DNA of 64,000 bases, taken from contig JAINUW010000716.1 in NCBI GenBank assembly GCA_020205615.1, forward strand, positions 372,001 to 436,000, written 5' to 3'. This document shows, one piece after another, positions 36,158-48,800 of this stretch; the stretch's first letter is position 1, and each line of letters opens with the position of its first letter. The notes beneath the pieces were generated by a model. That model saw nothing but the letters and a program-made list of their open reading frames with translations. It ran no database searches and was not told the DNA's origin. Made by a program: the position numbers and the translations under genes. Origin of the DNA: Panax quinquefolius. Its lineage: Eukaryota > Streptophyta > Magnoliopsida > Apiales > Araliaceae.

Positions 36158-37476
36158 ATGAGAACTAGGCGTGCCAAGCAGCTCCGTGATGAATTTGAGG
36201 ATGAGGTCTCACCCCCTTCTCCACCGTTTCAACCTCCTGCAACTCGAAAAATGAAACGAAAGCAATCCTCTGTTACTATCATCTCTGGTGAATCATCCCC
36301 CGCCGAATCTGAAGCGAGCTTGCCTTCTCCTCCCCAAATCGGGACATCAACTAGTACCAAACAACGAAAGCTCAAAGACTCCTCACCTGGCCCACCTCTG
36401 ATAACGGTAACTCCTCTATCTATTTCCTTGCATGATATTCCGGAAGATTTTTTTAGAGGTCATAATTTCGAACTTTGGTTTAAGTATTCTATCTGTCACA
36501 AATCCTTCGTCTATGAAAAATCAGTTGACATGTTTTACAACCAAAACTCACCTCTTCAACATCTCCTTGAGTCATGTGGTCTATCTTCCTTAAGTGCTCC
36601 TCCCTCAGTAGCTTACCCAAAATTAGTCCAGCAATTTTATATAAACCTTGAAAAAAATTGCGACAGCTACACCTCGTTTGTTAAAGGCAAATCTCTATTA
36701 TCCAAAAAGTGCTTACCTTACTGTTGCTTCCTCACCAAATTATTTACTCACTTTCAAATTCCACTCGATAATGAGGGCTCCATCCAAATAACTGATTCCA
36801 TCGACTCCAACTATCTTAAGGGTGCTCATATCACACTGCTTAAAGGAAAGTTCATACGTGTGATACCCAAAATTCCAAATCCCACACCTCCTACTTCACT
36901 ACCTCCCTCCCTTGAGATTCTCAATCTTCTCCATACCACCACGAACAATCAAGCCACCATCACCGCTGATGTTAAAGATATCCAACTTCGTCTCTCAGTG
37001 CTGGAAAAAGGCAAACTCCCCATTCGTCGCAATGATCTTCATTTTGTTTTTCAAAATATCGAGGATGAGTTCATTGACCTCCAAGCTGGATTCGAGTTGC
37101 ACCTCGAGCTATGGTAGAAGCCCTGTAAAGGAAGATGAACCGCAATGCTTGTCAATTGAGCACTGAACTCAAATTCATTAGCAATCAGAGTAGAACTCTT
37201 GGACGTTTCACCAAGCGTCGCATGAATGACCTCAATGAAGAGCTGCAAGCAGACCAAGTTCAATCTCGCATACCTGAATGGCCACAATGCAATTGGATGG
37301 CCGAATACCAAGGCGACTTTCTGGACATGCCCTTATCGCCTCCTACCTTTATTGCTCGGCCTCCCAGATTTGCCAACACCATGTCCCTGGAAGAGATTGA
37401 ACACCGCAGGCTTTACCGGCCCTATTTCACTGCCCGCGAAGCCAACCACGTTCACATTGATGACGAGGATGATTAG
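36158..37476 (+). CDS. Extra ORF of the copia element (plant transposon protein domain-like)
   Basis: An open frame of 319 codons (36158-37117) starting MRTRRAKQLRDEFEDEV, with a Pro/Ser-rich N-terminus and KMKRKQ-type basic patch. The middle block IPEDFFRGHNFELWFKYSIC ... PKLVQQFYINLEKN ... SFVKGKSLLSKK ... LTKLFTHFQIPLDNEGSI resembles the putative plant transposon protein domain (Transposase_32-type). After a frameshift around 37100 and a TAA, a second open frame (37135-37476) continues a helical, acidic-tailed C-terminus. No signal peptide or membrane span, so an envelope role is not supported. It occupies the place of the SIRE env-like ORF. Confidence 0.6.
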
Positions 37477-37896
37477 ACACCCTGCCCCTTTTGGTTTTCT
37501 TACCCAACTTTTTGATCGATTCCAAAGGAGGAGATGAATTATGCTTGCTTTCCAGACAATTTTTTAAGCTTGCTTTCTAGATAATTTTTTAAATTTTCAC
37601 TTTTCATGCATGATGACTGCTACCTTAAAGACTGTGGTTTAAATGGCTGTTATATTTCCTTTTGCTTAATAGTTTCTGGATGATGGATTAATGGTTTATT
37701 ATATTCCCTTTGCTTAACATGTTGTGGACTAACTAGACAATGCAGGGTTAATCAAACACTGCATATTTGCAGTCAACAGTTAATTCTAAACAGGAAGGAT
37801 ATGTATGAATTAAGGGGGAGTTCTAATTTTTCTTGATATGCATGGTGTTAGGGGGAGTCATAATTATCTTATTGTCATCATCAAAAAGGAGGAGAA
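37477..37896 (+). other. Copia 3' untranslated region with polypurine tract
   Basis: Non-coding. It holds two AGGGGGAGT words (37813, 37852) and the polypurine tract AAAAAGGAGGAGAA (37883-37896) directly before the LTR. Confidence 0.7.
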
Positions 37897-39473
37897 TGTT
37901 GACTTATTTCACACTCCATGTTTTGATGATGCCTTATTATTCCTCTAATCATGCTATATTACATTTCAAGGAAAGATATGAAATTTCAGAAACTTCAAGG
38001 AGGAAATTACAAAGCTAAGACATCCTTAAAGAAAGAAAAGCAAATTTGAGTCCTACGAATATATGTAAGATCTTAGCATCTATTACTTTCCAAAATAAGG
38101 CTCTAGGACATGTGCATTGCATATATACTCGTATTCATATTTGTTGTAACATGTTAATTAACTAGCTCATAATATGCATGACTAAAATTGCTCAACATAA
38201 GTTAAGGAATCAAATCTTGTTAAACAACATATGTACGGTAGATCAAGAAGATTGATTGAATAAATTACCATAAGTAATGCATCAATCTAAGTTCACGGTT
38301 AAGACAAATATGGGATAGCAGGAGACATGCACCATTATATTGTCCCACGATTCAAGGAATCTAATTGGGTGTCTCCACCAGTCCAATATATGGTAAGATA
38401 TATGGACACCGGCCATCAGATATTTTATGGTAAGAACAAAACATGACATCATAGATCATGCATCATAAATCATGAGCAATTAAATAAGGTAACCAGCTAA
38501 TCTCATGTGTAATATAAAAAGCTAAAATTAAGGAACATTACTAGAGTGTTAAAGAAAATTTGCTCTGTGATATAATACGCCTATATTGTAGTCTAAATCA
38601 TGACATGTCCTATACTAATAGACATATATATGATGTCTTGATCTTTGGCACGATATCCGGATGATAGTCTACGTATTACGTGACTTTTGTATACTGTCTC
38701 TAACGATCATATCTCATATAGACAACAACCAACAGTAATACATTGGAAAATCCTATAAATGAACTGATCTTGCAAACGAAAAGGACACGAAAAATATACA
38801 CAATATCTTACTAACATACAAGTCACAAAGTCATTTTTCTCCGTTGATCGATATTGATTGCAGAGCTTCAGTTGAGAAGATCGTATAGAACATTCTCTGG
38901 TAACATTTTTCATGCATATCATTTCATACTATAGCCTTAAGTTGGTAAGTGATACATTGCTTGATCATTAGACCTCTAGTGTGTATCTTATATTTTCATA
39001 TCTCAATCAATACTTTATTGTGCTTAATTCTGCTTAGATTGATAACTCATTACAGTCAAGTTTGGAAAAGCATAGGTGCTTAAGAGTGCATAGGTGCACA
39101 GGGAACAAAGGTGTTCAATTTGCTAGAACTTGTATTGTAATTAGAAGAGTTTAATAAAAGTGAGTCTCCAATACTAGTTGGTATTGGACGTGGATTAGGC
39201 TACTATTCTAGAGGGTAGTAGTTGAACCACGTAAAAAATTCTGGTGTTTGTGTGATTACATTCTGTGCTTTACTATTCTGTTATCTATCCAAAGAAACTC
39301 GCATTCTATATCCACTTATATCAGTAAATTGGTTAACTTAAAATTAAATAATATCCTGATCCAGCTTGCTGTATTAAATATCCAAAGGAATTTTTATAAG
39401 TAATAAAAATTGGACAGAGTTTGTGCCTACACTTAATCAACCCCCCCTTCTAAGTGTACCTATTTGAATTTCA
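37897..39473 (+). mobile_element. 3' LTR of the copia element
   Basis: 1,577 bp from TGTTGACTTATTTCAC to ...CCTATTTGAATTTCA. A TATA-like CCTATAAATG lies near 38752 and the common copia LTR tail (TCAACCCCCCCTTCTAAGTG) at 39437-39456. It is followed directly by T2 protease codons. Confidence 0.8.
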
Positions 39474-40668
39474 AAGCCTACTTGCTGAAATCAGTGGATG
39501 CGGAAAATTTTTAACATCTGGTTGATCACATTTTCAACAACAATGTGATATCCTTCACTGATGACGACATACCTCCCGAAGGGACAGGTCATTGCAAGCC
39601 ATTGCACATTGTAGTTTTATCCTCCGAATATATGTTAGTTGGAGTTTTGATAGATGGAGGTTTGTCTCTGAATATCTGTCCTTATGCCACCTTGGTGAAG
39701 ATGAATGTCAATCTCAAAAAGATCCGAAGCAGCCATACGGTTATCAAAGCTTTTGATGGATCCCGACGAAATTCTATCAGAGAGATTGAGATGCCAATTG
39801 AGATTGGTCCAAATACATTCAATGTATCCTTCCACGTCCTTAAGATAAATTGAGGATACAACCTGCTATTGGGGAGACCATGGATCCACATGGCTGGAGT
39901 TGTTCCTTCTACACTACATCAACAACTCAAATACATTGTCAACAATAGCCTAGTCACTGTCAATGATGAGCCGGAATGTCCTGAACAAGGAGATCTACCA
40001 ATCATTAGCTTCAATTTAGAAGTTGAGCCGACCAGTTTTCATACCTTGGAAGTGAGTAATACGTAATACCATCCTATTGGAGTGCCACTTCCTGTACCCA
40101 AGATTTCTGCTGAGGTTATGTTGGCCACTCAAGAAATAATGTCAATGGGTCATCAGTCTGGACAAGGGCTTGGTAAAAATCAGCAAGGTATTAAGCACCC
40201 TATTAAAGTGTCCAGTCAAACTGGTACATCCGGACTAGGCTATTCTGCCAGTTCCAGTCACAGGAATCCTCATAAGCACAAGCAGATTCCTCAAGCTTCC
40301 GCCACATGGCAATTTTCTTCACCTGCACCTTATGAGCTGATACAGTCTCCGGTAAAGGTGTCCACCTAGGTTATGGCTATGCTATTTCCCAAACCAGTAC
40401 CATTTAAAGAAAAAGAGGTGCTGATTCCTGATCCCAATGTGGAAGAAAGGGAGCAGAAACATAAACATGACATCGCCTTGATGATGTCAGGCATACGCAT
40501 CATTGTCCATGATGAACAAACAAACAGATACACCCCAGACGATGATTGCCCAGATTTTATGTTTATCATTCGGGAAAAGGAGGACGATGACAACCCCTCT
40601 ATCACTGCAGTCCATCAGGACTTTACCATCGACAATTAGAGCATCACTCTATGCATTGGTCGACGAGG
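39474..40668 (+). pseudogene. pol: T2 protease and G-patch
   Basis: One frame with stops at 39851, 40064 and 40367. The protease signature reads VLIDGGLSLNICPY (second Ser of the T1 motif is Leu), then TVIKAFDGS and LLLGRPWIHMAGVVP. The G-patch follows: EIMSMGHQSGQGLGKNQQGI and SGLGYSASS (40130-40255), then a charged stretch KEKEVLIPDPNVEEREQKHK in a second frame. The upstream protease residues are cut by the copia insertion. The protease would process the polyprotein; the G-patch is expected to bind nucleic acid. Confidence 0.8.
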
Positions 40669-40817
40669 GTAAAATGGGCAGAAATCCCTCTGCCCTGTAG
40701 ATAACTTTAATTGCTTACTTTTCTACACAGTATTAGCGGTTATTTTATCAGTACATGCTAACACTTTTGTATGATTAAATAGTTTCATATATTAAGTAAA
40801 AGCATATTTTGTTTCAG
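40669..40817 (+). other. Putative intron between protease and RT (T2)
   Basis: Donor G|GTAAAA at 40669 and acceptor TTTTGTTTCAG|GA at 40817 enclose 149 bp without coding similarity. Position, length and boundary words match the 147-bp T1 interval 13644-13498. Known Ogre-type Tat elements carry an intron at this place; splicing here is inferred. Confidence 0.55.
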
Positions 40818-42860
40818 GACCCTGAATTTAGATGTGCATGTACTTGCTGATGAGGTGCCTTTTCTCCACATGGATTGTAACTTTGATGCAAAGTTGGACT
40901 CAGACTTGATGGAAATACAAGAGGACATTGAGACACCTCAGGAGATTAAGGAATGGGTCACTAACAAACCTAAACCCAACCTTGATCAACCCACTTCTTT
41001 CAATCTTGGAACCTTAGAAAGCCCTAAGCTAATCCAGATTAGTTCAGACCTAACCCCAAACCAACAAAATTACATGGTTGCGCTATTAACCCAATTCCAG
41101 GATGTGTTTGCATGGTCTCACGAAGATATGGTGGGTTTGTCCACTGACATTGTCCTTCATCGCCTTCCCATTGAGGAGGGATTTAAGCCAGTCAGGCAGA
41201 AGATCAGGCGATTGAAACCTGAATGGAGTTTAAAGGTTAAAGAGGAAATTGTTAAACAATTTCAAGCTGGCATTATCATGGTGTCTACATATCTGGAATG
41301 GATATCCAACATTGTTCCCGTACCTAAACCAGGAGGAAAGGTGCGAGTTTGCGTGAATTATCGGGATTTGAACAAAGCTTGCCTTAAAGATAGCTTTCTC
41401 GTGCCCTTTATTCACATTCTCATTGACAATACTGCTCAATACGACATGTACTCCTTTGCTGATTGCTTTACGGGGTACCATCAGATTATGGTCGCTGAGG
41501 AAGATTGTGAGAAAACTGCTTTTATCAAGCCTTAGGGAACATTCTGCTATAGAAGGTTGTCATTCAGCCTCATCAATGTCGGGGCAACCTACCAGCGAGC
41601 TATGATGGCTCTCTTCTATGATTTAATGCACAAAGAGATAGAGATCTACATGGATGACATCATTGTCAAATCCCATAGGGAGGAAGACCACTTAGAACAT
41701 CTCAAAAATCTATTCAACAGGTTGCGTAAATATAACTTGAAGTTGAATCCAGCCAAGTGCGCCTTTGGTGTTAAATCAGGTAAGTTGCTAGGTTTCCTAG
41801 TCAGCCACAAAGAGATTGAGCTGGATCCCACCAAAATCCAGGTCATCAAGGAAATGTCCATTCCTAATACAGGGATTTTTGGGAAGAATCAACTTCATTA
41901 GCAGGTTTATTTCTCAACTCACAGCAACCTATGAGCCCATCTTCAAATTGCTAAGGAAGAACTCCTCCATTAAATGGAACGATGAGTGTCAGAAAGCCTT
42001 CCTTACAATCAAAGAGAAGCTGGTTAACGCTTCTGTTTTGGTACCTCCCAGGGATGATGTTCCCCTATCCATGTACCTATCCATTAATGACAATGCCATG
42101 GGATATATGCTGGGGCAAAAAGATGATAGAGACCAAGAACGAGCTATCTATTACCTTAACAAAAGATTTAGCAGCAGTTAACATAAGTACACTCTGATTG
42201 AGAAGACTTGTTGTGCTTTAGCATGGGCTTCCATGAGGTTACAACATTACCTCAATGGTCACACAAACCATCTCATATCCTGCATGGATCCTCTCAAGTA
42301 TGTGTTCAGTAAGCCCATACTCAATTGTTGGTTGTCCAGATGGTAGTTGATCCTACAACAATTTGATATCGTCTATATGACGCAAAAGTCTATCAAAGTT
42401 CAAGGAATTGTGGATCAACTGGCCGCCGCACGTGCAGGGGATTACAAACCCTTAGAAACATATTTTCCTAATGAAGGGGTAATGACAGTTCAGCAACACC
42501 ATCAGTACGATGCATGCCACACATGGAAAATATATTTTGATGGAGCTGTTAACACAGAAGGCTCTGAAACTGGAGCAGTTCTAGTATCCGGTACGGGGGA
42601 GCATTATCCCATCGCCGTCAAATTGCAGTTTGTCAGCACCAACAACACAGCTGTGTATGAAGGCTGTATCATGGGGCTAAAACTTGCCCGTTCAATGGGC
42701 ATCAAGCGGTTAACTGTCTTTGGGGATTCAGAGTTGGTAATAAAACAATCCACATGAATCTATCAAACCAAGGAATTACATTTACTGCCTTACCATCGGC
42801 AAGTTTTACAGATGGCTTTGGAGTTCGAAGAAATTTCCTTTTCACACATTCCTCTCAATA
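40818..42860 (+). pseudogene. pol: T2 RT, RNase H and archaeal-type second RNase H
   Basis: RT has VPKPGGKVRVCVNYRDLNKA, FADCFTGYHQIMV and IYMDDIIVKS (motif A Asp and YMDD intact), with a TAG at 41534 where T1 reads Trp. After a shift near 41870 one frame continues through RNase H (PRDDVPLSMYLSINDN, GYMLGQKDDRDQERAIYYL). The second RNase H follows (KIYFDGAVNTEGSETGAV, NNTAVYEGCIMGLKLA, VFGDSELVIKQ), whose D-E-D acidic residues are visible. This tandem RNase H arrangement is diagnostic of the Tat clade. Stops at 42181, 42345 and 42755 break it. Confidence 0.85.
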
Positions 42861-44260
42861 GGAATGATTTTGCGAATGCACTAGCAATGTTGGCTTCCTT
42901 GATTCACATATCTGATAAGGAAAACATGCCAAGCATCACATTTGCCCTGCAAAAGGCCCCAGCTTATGGGAACTATGTTGGAGAAGTATCGGATGAGCTA
43001 CCTCCCATCCACAACCCTTGGTATCAATATATCAAGGAGTATCTGCGAGATGGATCTACACCCGCTGAGGCGAGCCTGAATGAAAAGAGGCGGATCCATC
43101 GACTTGCTATGAAATTCTACCTGAGCGGAGATGCACTCTACAAAAGAGGTGCAAGATTAGGTCTCCTCAGATTTCTGGATAAAGACCAAGCTCAGAGGCT
43201 CATGGATGATATCCATGGTGGAGTATGTGGCCCCCACATGAGCGGACCCCTACTTGTTAAGAAGATCCTTAGAACAGGGCATTATTGGCTTAAACTTAAA
43301 GCTGACTGCGATGATCACGTCAAGAGGTGCTATCAATTCCAGATTCATGGGAATGCTATCCACGCCCCTCCAAGGAAACTCCACAATATGTGTTCTCCAT
43401 GGCCCTTCTCAATGTGGGGAATGGCCGTGATCGGACCCATCGAGCCCAAAGCTAGTAATGGACATCGATTCATATTCACCATGATTGACTACTTCACCAA
43501 ATGGGTATAAGCAACCTCCTTCCCCAGGGTTACCAAAGAAGTCATCATTGCTTTCATCAGAAACAATATCGTCTATCGATATGGACAACCAGAGGTCATT
43601 ATGTCAGACAATGCTAAGAACCTCAACAACAAAATGATGGAGGAGTTATGTAGTAAATTCCACATCAAACACCTTAACTCCGTCATCTACAGTCCAAAGA
43701 TGAATGGTGCTGTTGAAGTGGCCAATAAAAACATCAAGAAGATCATGCAGAAAATGTCCGCCAATCACAAAAGATGGCCTGACCTCTTGCCTCTGACCTT
43801 ATTAGCCTACAGAACTTCAATGCGTACTTCTACTAGGGCAACCCCCTACTCATTAGCCTATGGGATGGAAGCAGTGCTCCCCATAGAGGTGGAAATGGAA
43901 TCCCTCAGAGTGTTGATGGATGCTCAACTGGATGAAGACCAATGGGTACAAGACAAGTATCACCAATTGTCTCTAATAGATGAAAGGAGAACCGCGGCTA
44001 TCTTCCATGGTCAGTTATATCAACAAAGGATCGTACGATCCTACAACAGGAAAGTCCGGCTACGGTAGTTTAAACAACACGACTTGGTTTTGAAGAAGAT
44101 CATTGACAACCAAGATAAATCTAAGGGAAAATTCGCTCCTAACTAGGAAGGCCCGTTTGTTGTCAAGGAGGAATTGACAGGAGGCGCTCTCAGACTACAT
44201 GAAATGGACGACGATGAATTTTCACAGCTTATCAACTCGAACACCGTGAAATGGTACTAA
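42861..44260 (+). pseudogene. pol: T2 integrase
   Basis: The linker (PWYQYIKEYLRDGSTPAEA, RFLDKDQAQRLMDDIHGG) leads into the HHCC domain (HGGVCGPHMSG, CYQFQIHG) and core. The second zinc Cys is Phe (43337-43339). The first catalytic Asp in WGMDVIGPI-type sequence is Ala (GMAVIGPI, 43424-43426). The second Asp (IMSDNAKN) and Glu (NGAVEVANKNIKKI) remain. TAA at 43507 and TAG at 44066 interrupt. The C-terminal module (NKGRLRLHEMDDDE-like) ends with TAA at 44258-44260. No chromodomain, as usual for Tat. It cannot catalyse integration. Confidence 0.85.
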
Positions 44261-45450
44261 GTCTGAGGTTACCATCAAGCAAACATCCTGGTTTGTGATC
44301 ATCAAATCACCAGTCATTCCGGTTTCTAACCCTTTATAAATACTCTTCTGCCCCTCAGGGAAACATAGACTTCAAACCAGCAGCCTGGTTTCACCTCATT
44401 TCAAACCTTTCACACCTGCAGTTTATCTTGAAGACAGGATTAAACTTTTCTATGCTTGTAGTTTGTCTTGAAGACAGGATCAAACTTTTTCCACACCTGC
44501 AGTTTGTCCCAATCATGGGATCAAACTTTCTTCTCCCCATAGTATAGCCTGCACATGGGATTCATACTTCTTTTTGGATGCAATTCGTCCTGAGGGGCGA
44601 AATACGTTGACCTAATTTCCCTGATACACGGGAGTACGTAGGCAACCATATTCTATATGGCCCGGTCGCAATAAACAAAAAACACAAAAACATTTCTGCC
44701 CTTTCTCTACAAAAACAAAAACAACAAAAACTCTTCTACACCATTCTTCATCAATAAAGCTTCTACACCCATCTGCCTTTCACATTCAGCGTTGAACCTC
44801 TTACACCATGTTCGAACTACGTAGACCTGATATCCTCTTCAATAGGAGTACGTAGGCATGCATTTATGGTTCGGTCTAACCCCCTACCAGAACAAAAATA
44901 TTTGTCACACAGTGCTGGGATCAAACTTCAAGCCACCGCATTTCATCGGCTTCAGACCAAAGGGATGGAATAACCCAACCTCTCCTCACCAATAGGAGAT
45001 TCGGTGACCATCTAAGATGCGGTTGTGCCTCAAAGAGCAACACCAATCCATAAGAGATGGAATTAACTAGGCTTCTCACAAATAGAAGTACTGGTGACCA
45101 TCTGTAGTACGGTCAATCTCAGAGAGGAAAAGCTACACTCCTCTCCACATTTCCATACAGAAACCAGTCCCAAGACACCAAAGATGGTAGGGATACATAA
45201 AGATCAATGAGCCATTCTGAAAGATCCTGCGATGGCTCAGTGTCCATATATCAAGGACGAGTTCAGAATGCATCAAGATCATAAGCCCTGAAAAAATAGG
45301 AAAATATCAAGCAAGTATCAAGGCACAACTGAAAGAGAAGTATATCAAAATATATTTCTCTGCCATATATAATACTGTTTGATATGTACAATATGCGTTG
45401 TACATGAGAAAATGGCTAAGCTAGTCTGTGCAGGAAAAATACAAGTTTAT
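44261..45450 (+). other. Non-coding zone behind T2 pol with short tandem repeats
   Basis: Between pol and the antisense genes. At about 44395-44585 there are three to four imperfect units of roughly 43 bp built on CTGCAGTTTGTCTTGAAGAC and AGGATCAAACTTTT. The second half (44893-45450) is collinear with T3 32821-33398 and contains repeated words such as CGACCATCTAAG / GTGACCATCT. No ORF. Confidence 0.65.
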
Positions 45451-45864
45451 CTACGGATCTGTGTGTATGCGAACTATCAGATCTAACATAGCATCCCTCT
45501 CTAAAGAAGGAGGTAACGTTGCAAGCTCCTGCCCAATGGTATCTACACGAGCTAGCAAATCTAAGGCCAACTGCATGGTGGCATGATGCTCATCGATGTA
45601 TGCACTCATATCGGCAAGGATGCCAATCGTATGAGATCTCATTGAAGTACTGTCTGCGACGGCCACATCCCAGGCAGATAGGGCAACATCCCGCTCCATA
45701 ATTAATGCATCTCTTGCTGATCTAGCCTCATCTCTCTCTAACAGAGCGGCGTCTCTCCCATCAAGAGTTGTCAACATCGAGGCCCTAGCCTGATCTCTCT
45801 CATACATCCTCATATGTAGACTCTGCTCCAAATACTATGCTGAATGCTGAATGATAGTAGCACT

Positions 45865-48800
45865 TGTAACGCCCCGAAATCCGGTCTATCTTCACACCCT
45901 GATTCCATGCGTCACTAGTACATCATTCATCCAACATACATCATTATATACTGAAATATAATAACATACATTCTGAATTCCCAGATTCTAAAACCTTATA
46001 ACCTTTCTCATTACAAATAATGATAATTACATTATTCATTTCATCTTACAAGAGTGACTTTTATCCACCACCAAGGATACATAATAGTTTATTAAACTAG
46101 TCTATAGTTTAATTTTTCATCTTTCTACATTACAAGTCTTCACTTGATCTTTTCGCTCATTCATATTCTGAATGGCACTTCATCTGGATACCGTCAACTT
46201 GATCTTTACGGGATCCTTAAATTCGTCTAAACATCGTTCACTGAAAATGTTTTTCATTTAAAGCAAGTGTGAGCATTCAATTGCCCAGCAAGTCATAGCA
46301 GTTGAACAAACAACTTCAAGAGTTTAACATTTCTTTGGAACTTCAATAACCGAATAAAGGTTATGAAGCAACTTGAACAATAGGAATAATCTCGATTCTT
46401 ATCACTTTAAAACATTAGTCACATTCACATTGAAATACTTTCATTCTCTAATCTCTTTCATACACATTCCGTCTGGCTAGAATCAATAGCCCAGACTTAA
46501 CAATAACGGTTCATGTATAAACAGAACATGCTCATAGTGAACAGTTCAATCACAAAACAGTTCATATCATAGAAACACCGAAGTGTTCACATTGTGGCAC
46601 AAGGCCTCATACGTTCTACCACCTTGTACAAATATCACACATTCGCACATAGACATAACTTCTCAAGTTCAACATCTGAGAAGTTTTAGAAACTAGCATC
46701 CATTTAAAATATGAATGAAGTTAGGAAACTTGCCTTATACACAGCTACAGCTTACGCGGAACTACTCATTCCAATCCCTATAACACACAAGGAAATAACA
46801 CATACACCAATTAGTCATATACTTGACTTACACATTGGTTTACTTAACTTTACCTCTTAGGGTTCGCGTTCTTGAAATATAATTTTACGCGACTAACTTT
46901 CATTACCGATTTACGGCTTCATGACATACGGAGATGTCTTACTCAAAACATTCATCATTTTCTTCTTATAACTTCTCTTGGATTCAGCACACATCGTGTA
47001 TCTGCTAGTAGTCCATATGGTACTCTGAGTGGTTTTCCACAAACAACCAACAAACAAGTTCTTGTCTCATCTACATTGCCATCACAATGAGTTAGATCGG
47101 TTGCCAGTTTTGTATATACCTTCTCTCTCTGAAGGAATTGTTTAGCCCAGCTCCTATATGTCAACCATCAAAGGTTACGATTTTACCACAACCTAACTTA
47201 TCTTAACTTATACGAACTATTAACTATAATGTTCGTTAAGTTAATTTCTTAATTCATTTTGGCTTTCTGGCAAGTAATTGCCATACCTCAGGACTCATTC
47301 TTATCCGATTTACATTCGGCTTTCATTAATCTTATTATCGTTTGATACGGCTTTCTCGATAATTCATATCTTACTTACTACCTTCGTCAACGTCTACGTC
47401 ATACAACCAGGGTATACTTAGAACGTTCGTCCAACACGAATACGACTCACGAGGATCGTTTACGTATTCAGCGTTCCTGTTGCTCATCTTTTAATCTCTC
47501 ATTCAACCTTTACTCAAGGTTTCAATTACTTTCAATCGTTATCCATCCCATGAACCCCGTGTTCTTTATTCTGTCTTAATGTCGAAGCCATACCGATCAT
47601 TGTATGCTAAGACCGATCGTTCATCGCAACAACGTTGCATTCATAGCGTCTGAACGCTTTACATTCATCTCTCATCATCATCACATAACATTGAAATGCT
47701 ATTCATTACCCTCGATAATCATAGTCTAAGGAATCGCCATCATAGCAATCCCTCACGTTCGTTTATCGCGACTACAGTCCCCGAATATAGGTTCCGTAAC
47801 CCACGTCTACATTCTGTATCTTTTAATCTCGTTTAATCTTTTCGGTCGACCTTCATCAAAGGTTTAATACACTTGATTAAGTGTTACATTAGTTGAACAT
47901 TATATGCTTATTTCTTTCTTGCACATCCCCCAGAAATTGAATAGTGAAAATCTCATTTCTGGGCATTATCCTACACCGGCGCTGCGGCGCCACGCTTTGC
48001 ACTAAGACTCACGCTGCGGTGCGAGTTAGCAGTGTTTGGCTCTCTGGTCTAGCACTACAGTGCCACCTTTTTAGGCATGGCTGGCGCCGCAGCGCTAAGC
48101 CCTTCTTCTCAAAATTTTTTCTAAGTGTTAACTTCATTTTGAGATGCTTACTTTCCGATCTCATAACTTCTTCGTTATAACTCAGAACGAGGTTGTTCCA
48201 AAGCCATTTTCTTCCTTATCTTACATACTTCGATTACCCATGGACAGAACTTTTTTCTGAATCCTCTAACATGCCAATCAATTGGCTTAATCTTCACTCT
48301 TTGTTCATTTTATGTTTTTAACGTTTTTCGTTCGTTCGTCCGTAATTCGGTCATCCGAACTCAAAATTCGTTCGTTCTTGAGTCCACGACTCACGTTTTA
48401 TAAGTTCTCTTACATTCTTATGAAACCCTACACGTTCGGGTTCATTCACTAACTTTCTAATTCTCGTTCGTCTTTTACAAAATTTTTGCCATAACTTCGT
48501 TATAGCTCCGTTTTAATCCATTCTTCATGAATGTTTCTACCGTTCCTAACCAAGCAATAAGCATCTAACTTGTACACGATGGTTTTAAACTCGTCCATCA
48601 ACAACAATTATACTACGATGGTTTTAAATTTGTCCATCAACAACGTTCTTCGTGTTCTTCGTGTGTTCTTCGTTTGTTCTTCATTTTAATCGATATTTTG
48701 GATTATGATTTCACTTTTTCTTGGAATTTGATGTTATATAACATCATTCTTTACTTATTTAACCTACTCATTCATAAGATTCATTCGGATCGCTCAAAAT

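Larger units (their letters stand above)
35445..39473 (+). mobile_element. Truncated Ty1/copia element (SIRE/Maximus-like)
   Basis: Plus-strand 3' part of a copia element: RNase H, an extra ORF behind pol, polypurine tract and 3' LTR. Everything upstream of RNase H is missing at 35445, where it meets T3. At its 3' end the LTR is followed directly by T2 protease sequence, so the element had inserted into T2. An extra ORF between pol and the 3' LTR is typical of the SIRE/Maximus lineage. Confidence 0.8.

Noticed and set aside
36158..37117. Envelope gene of the copia element
   Set aside because: No signal peptide, transmembrane helix or Cys pattern; blocks fit a transposon protein domain better.
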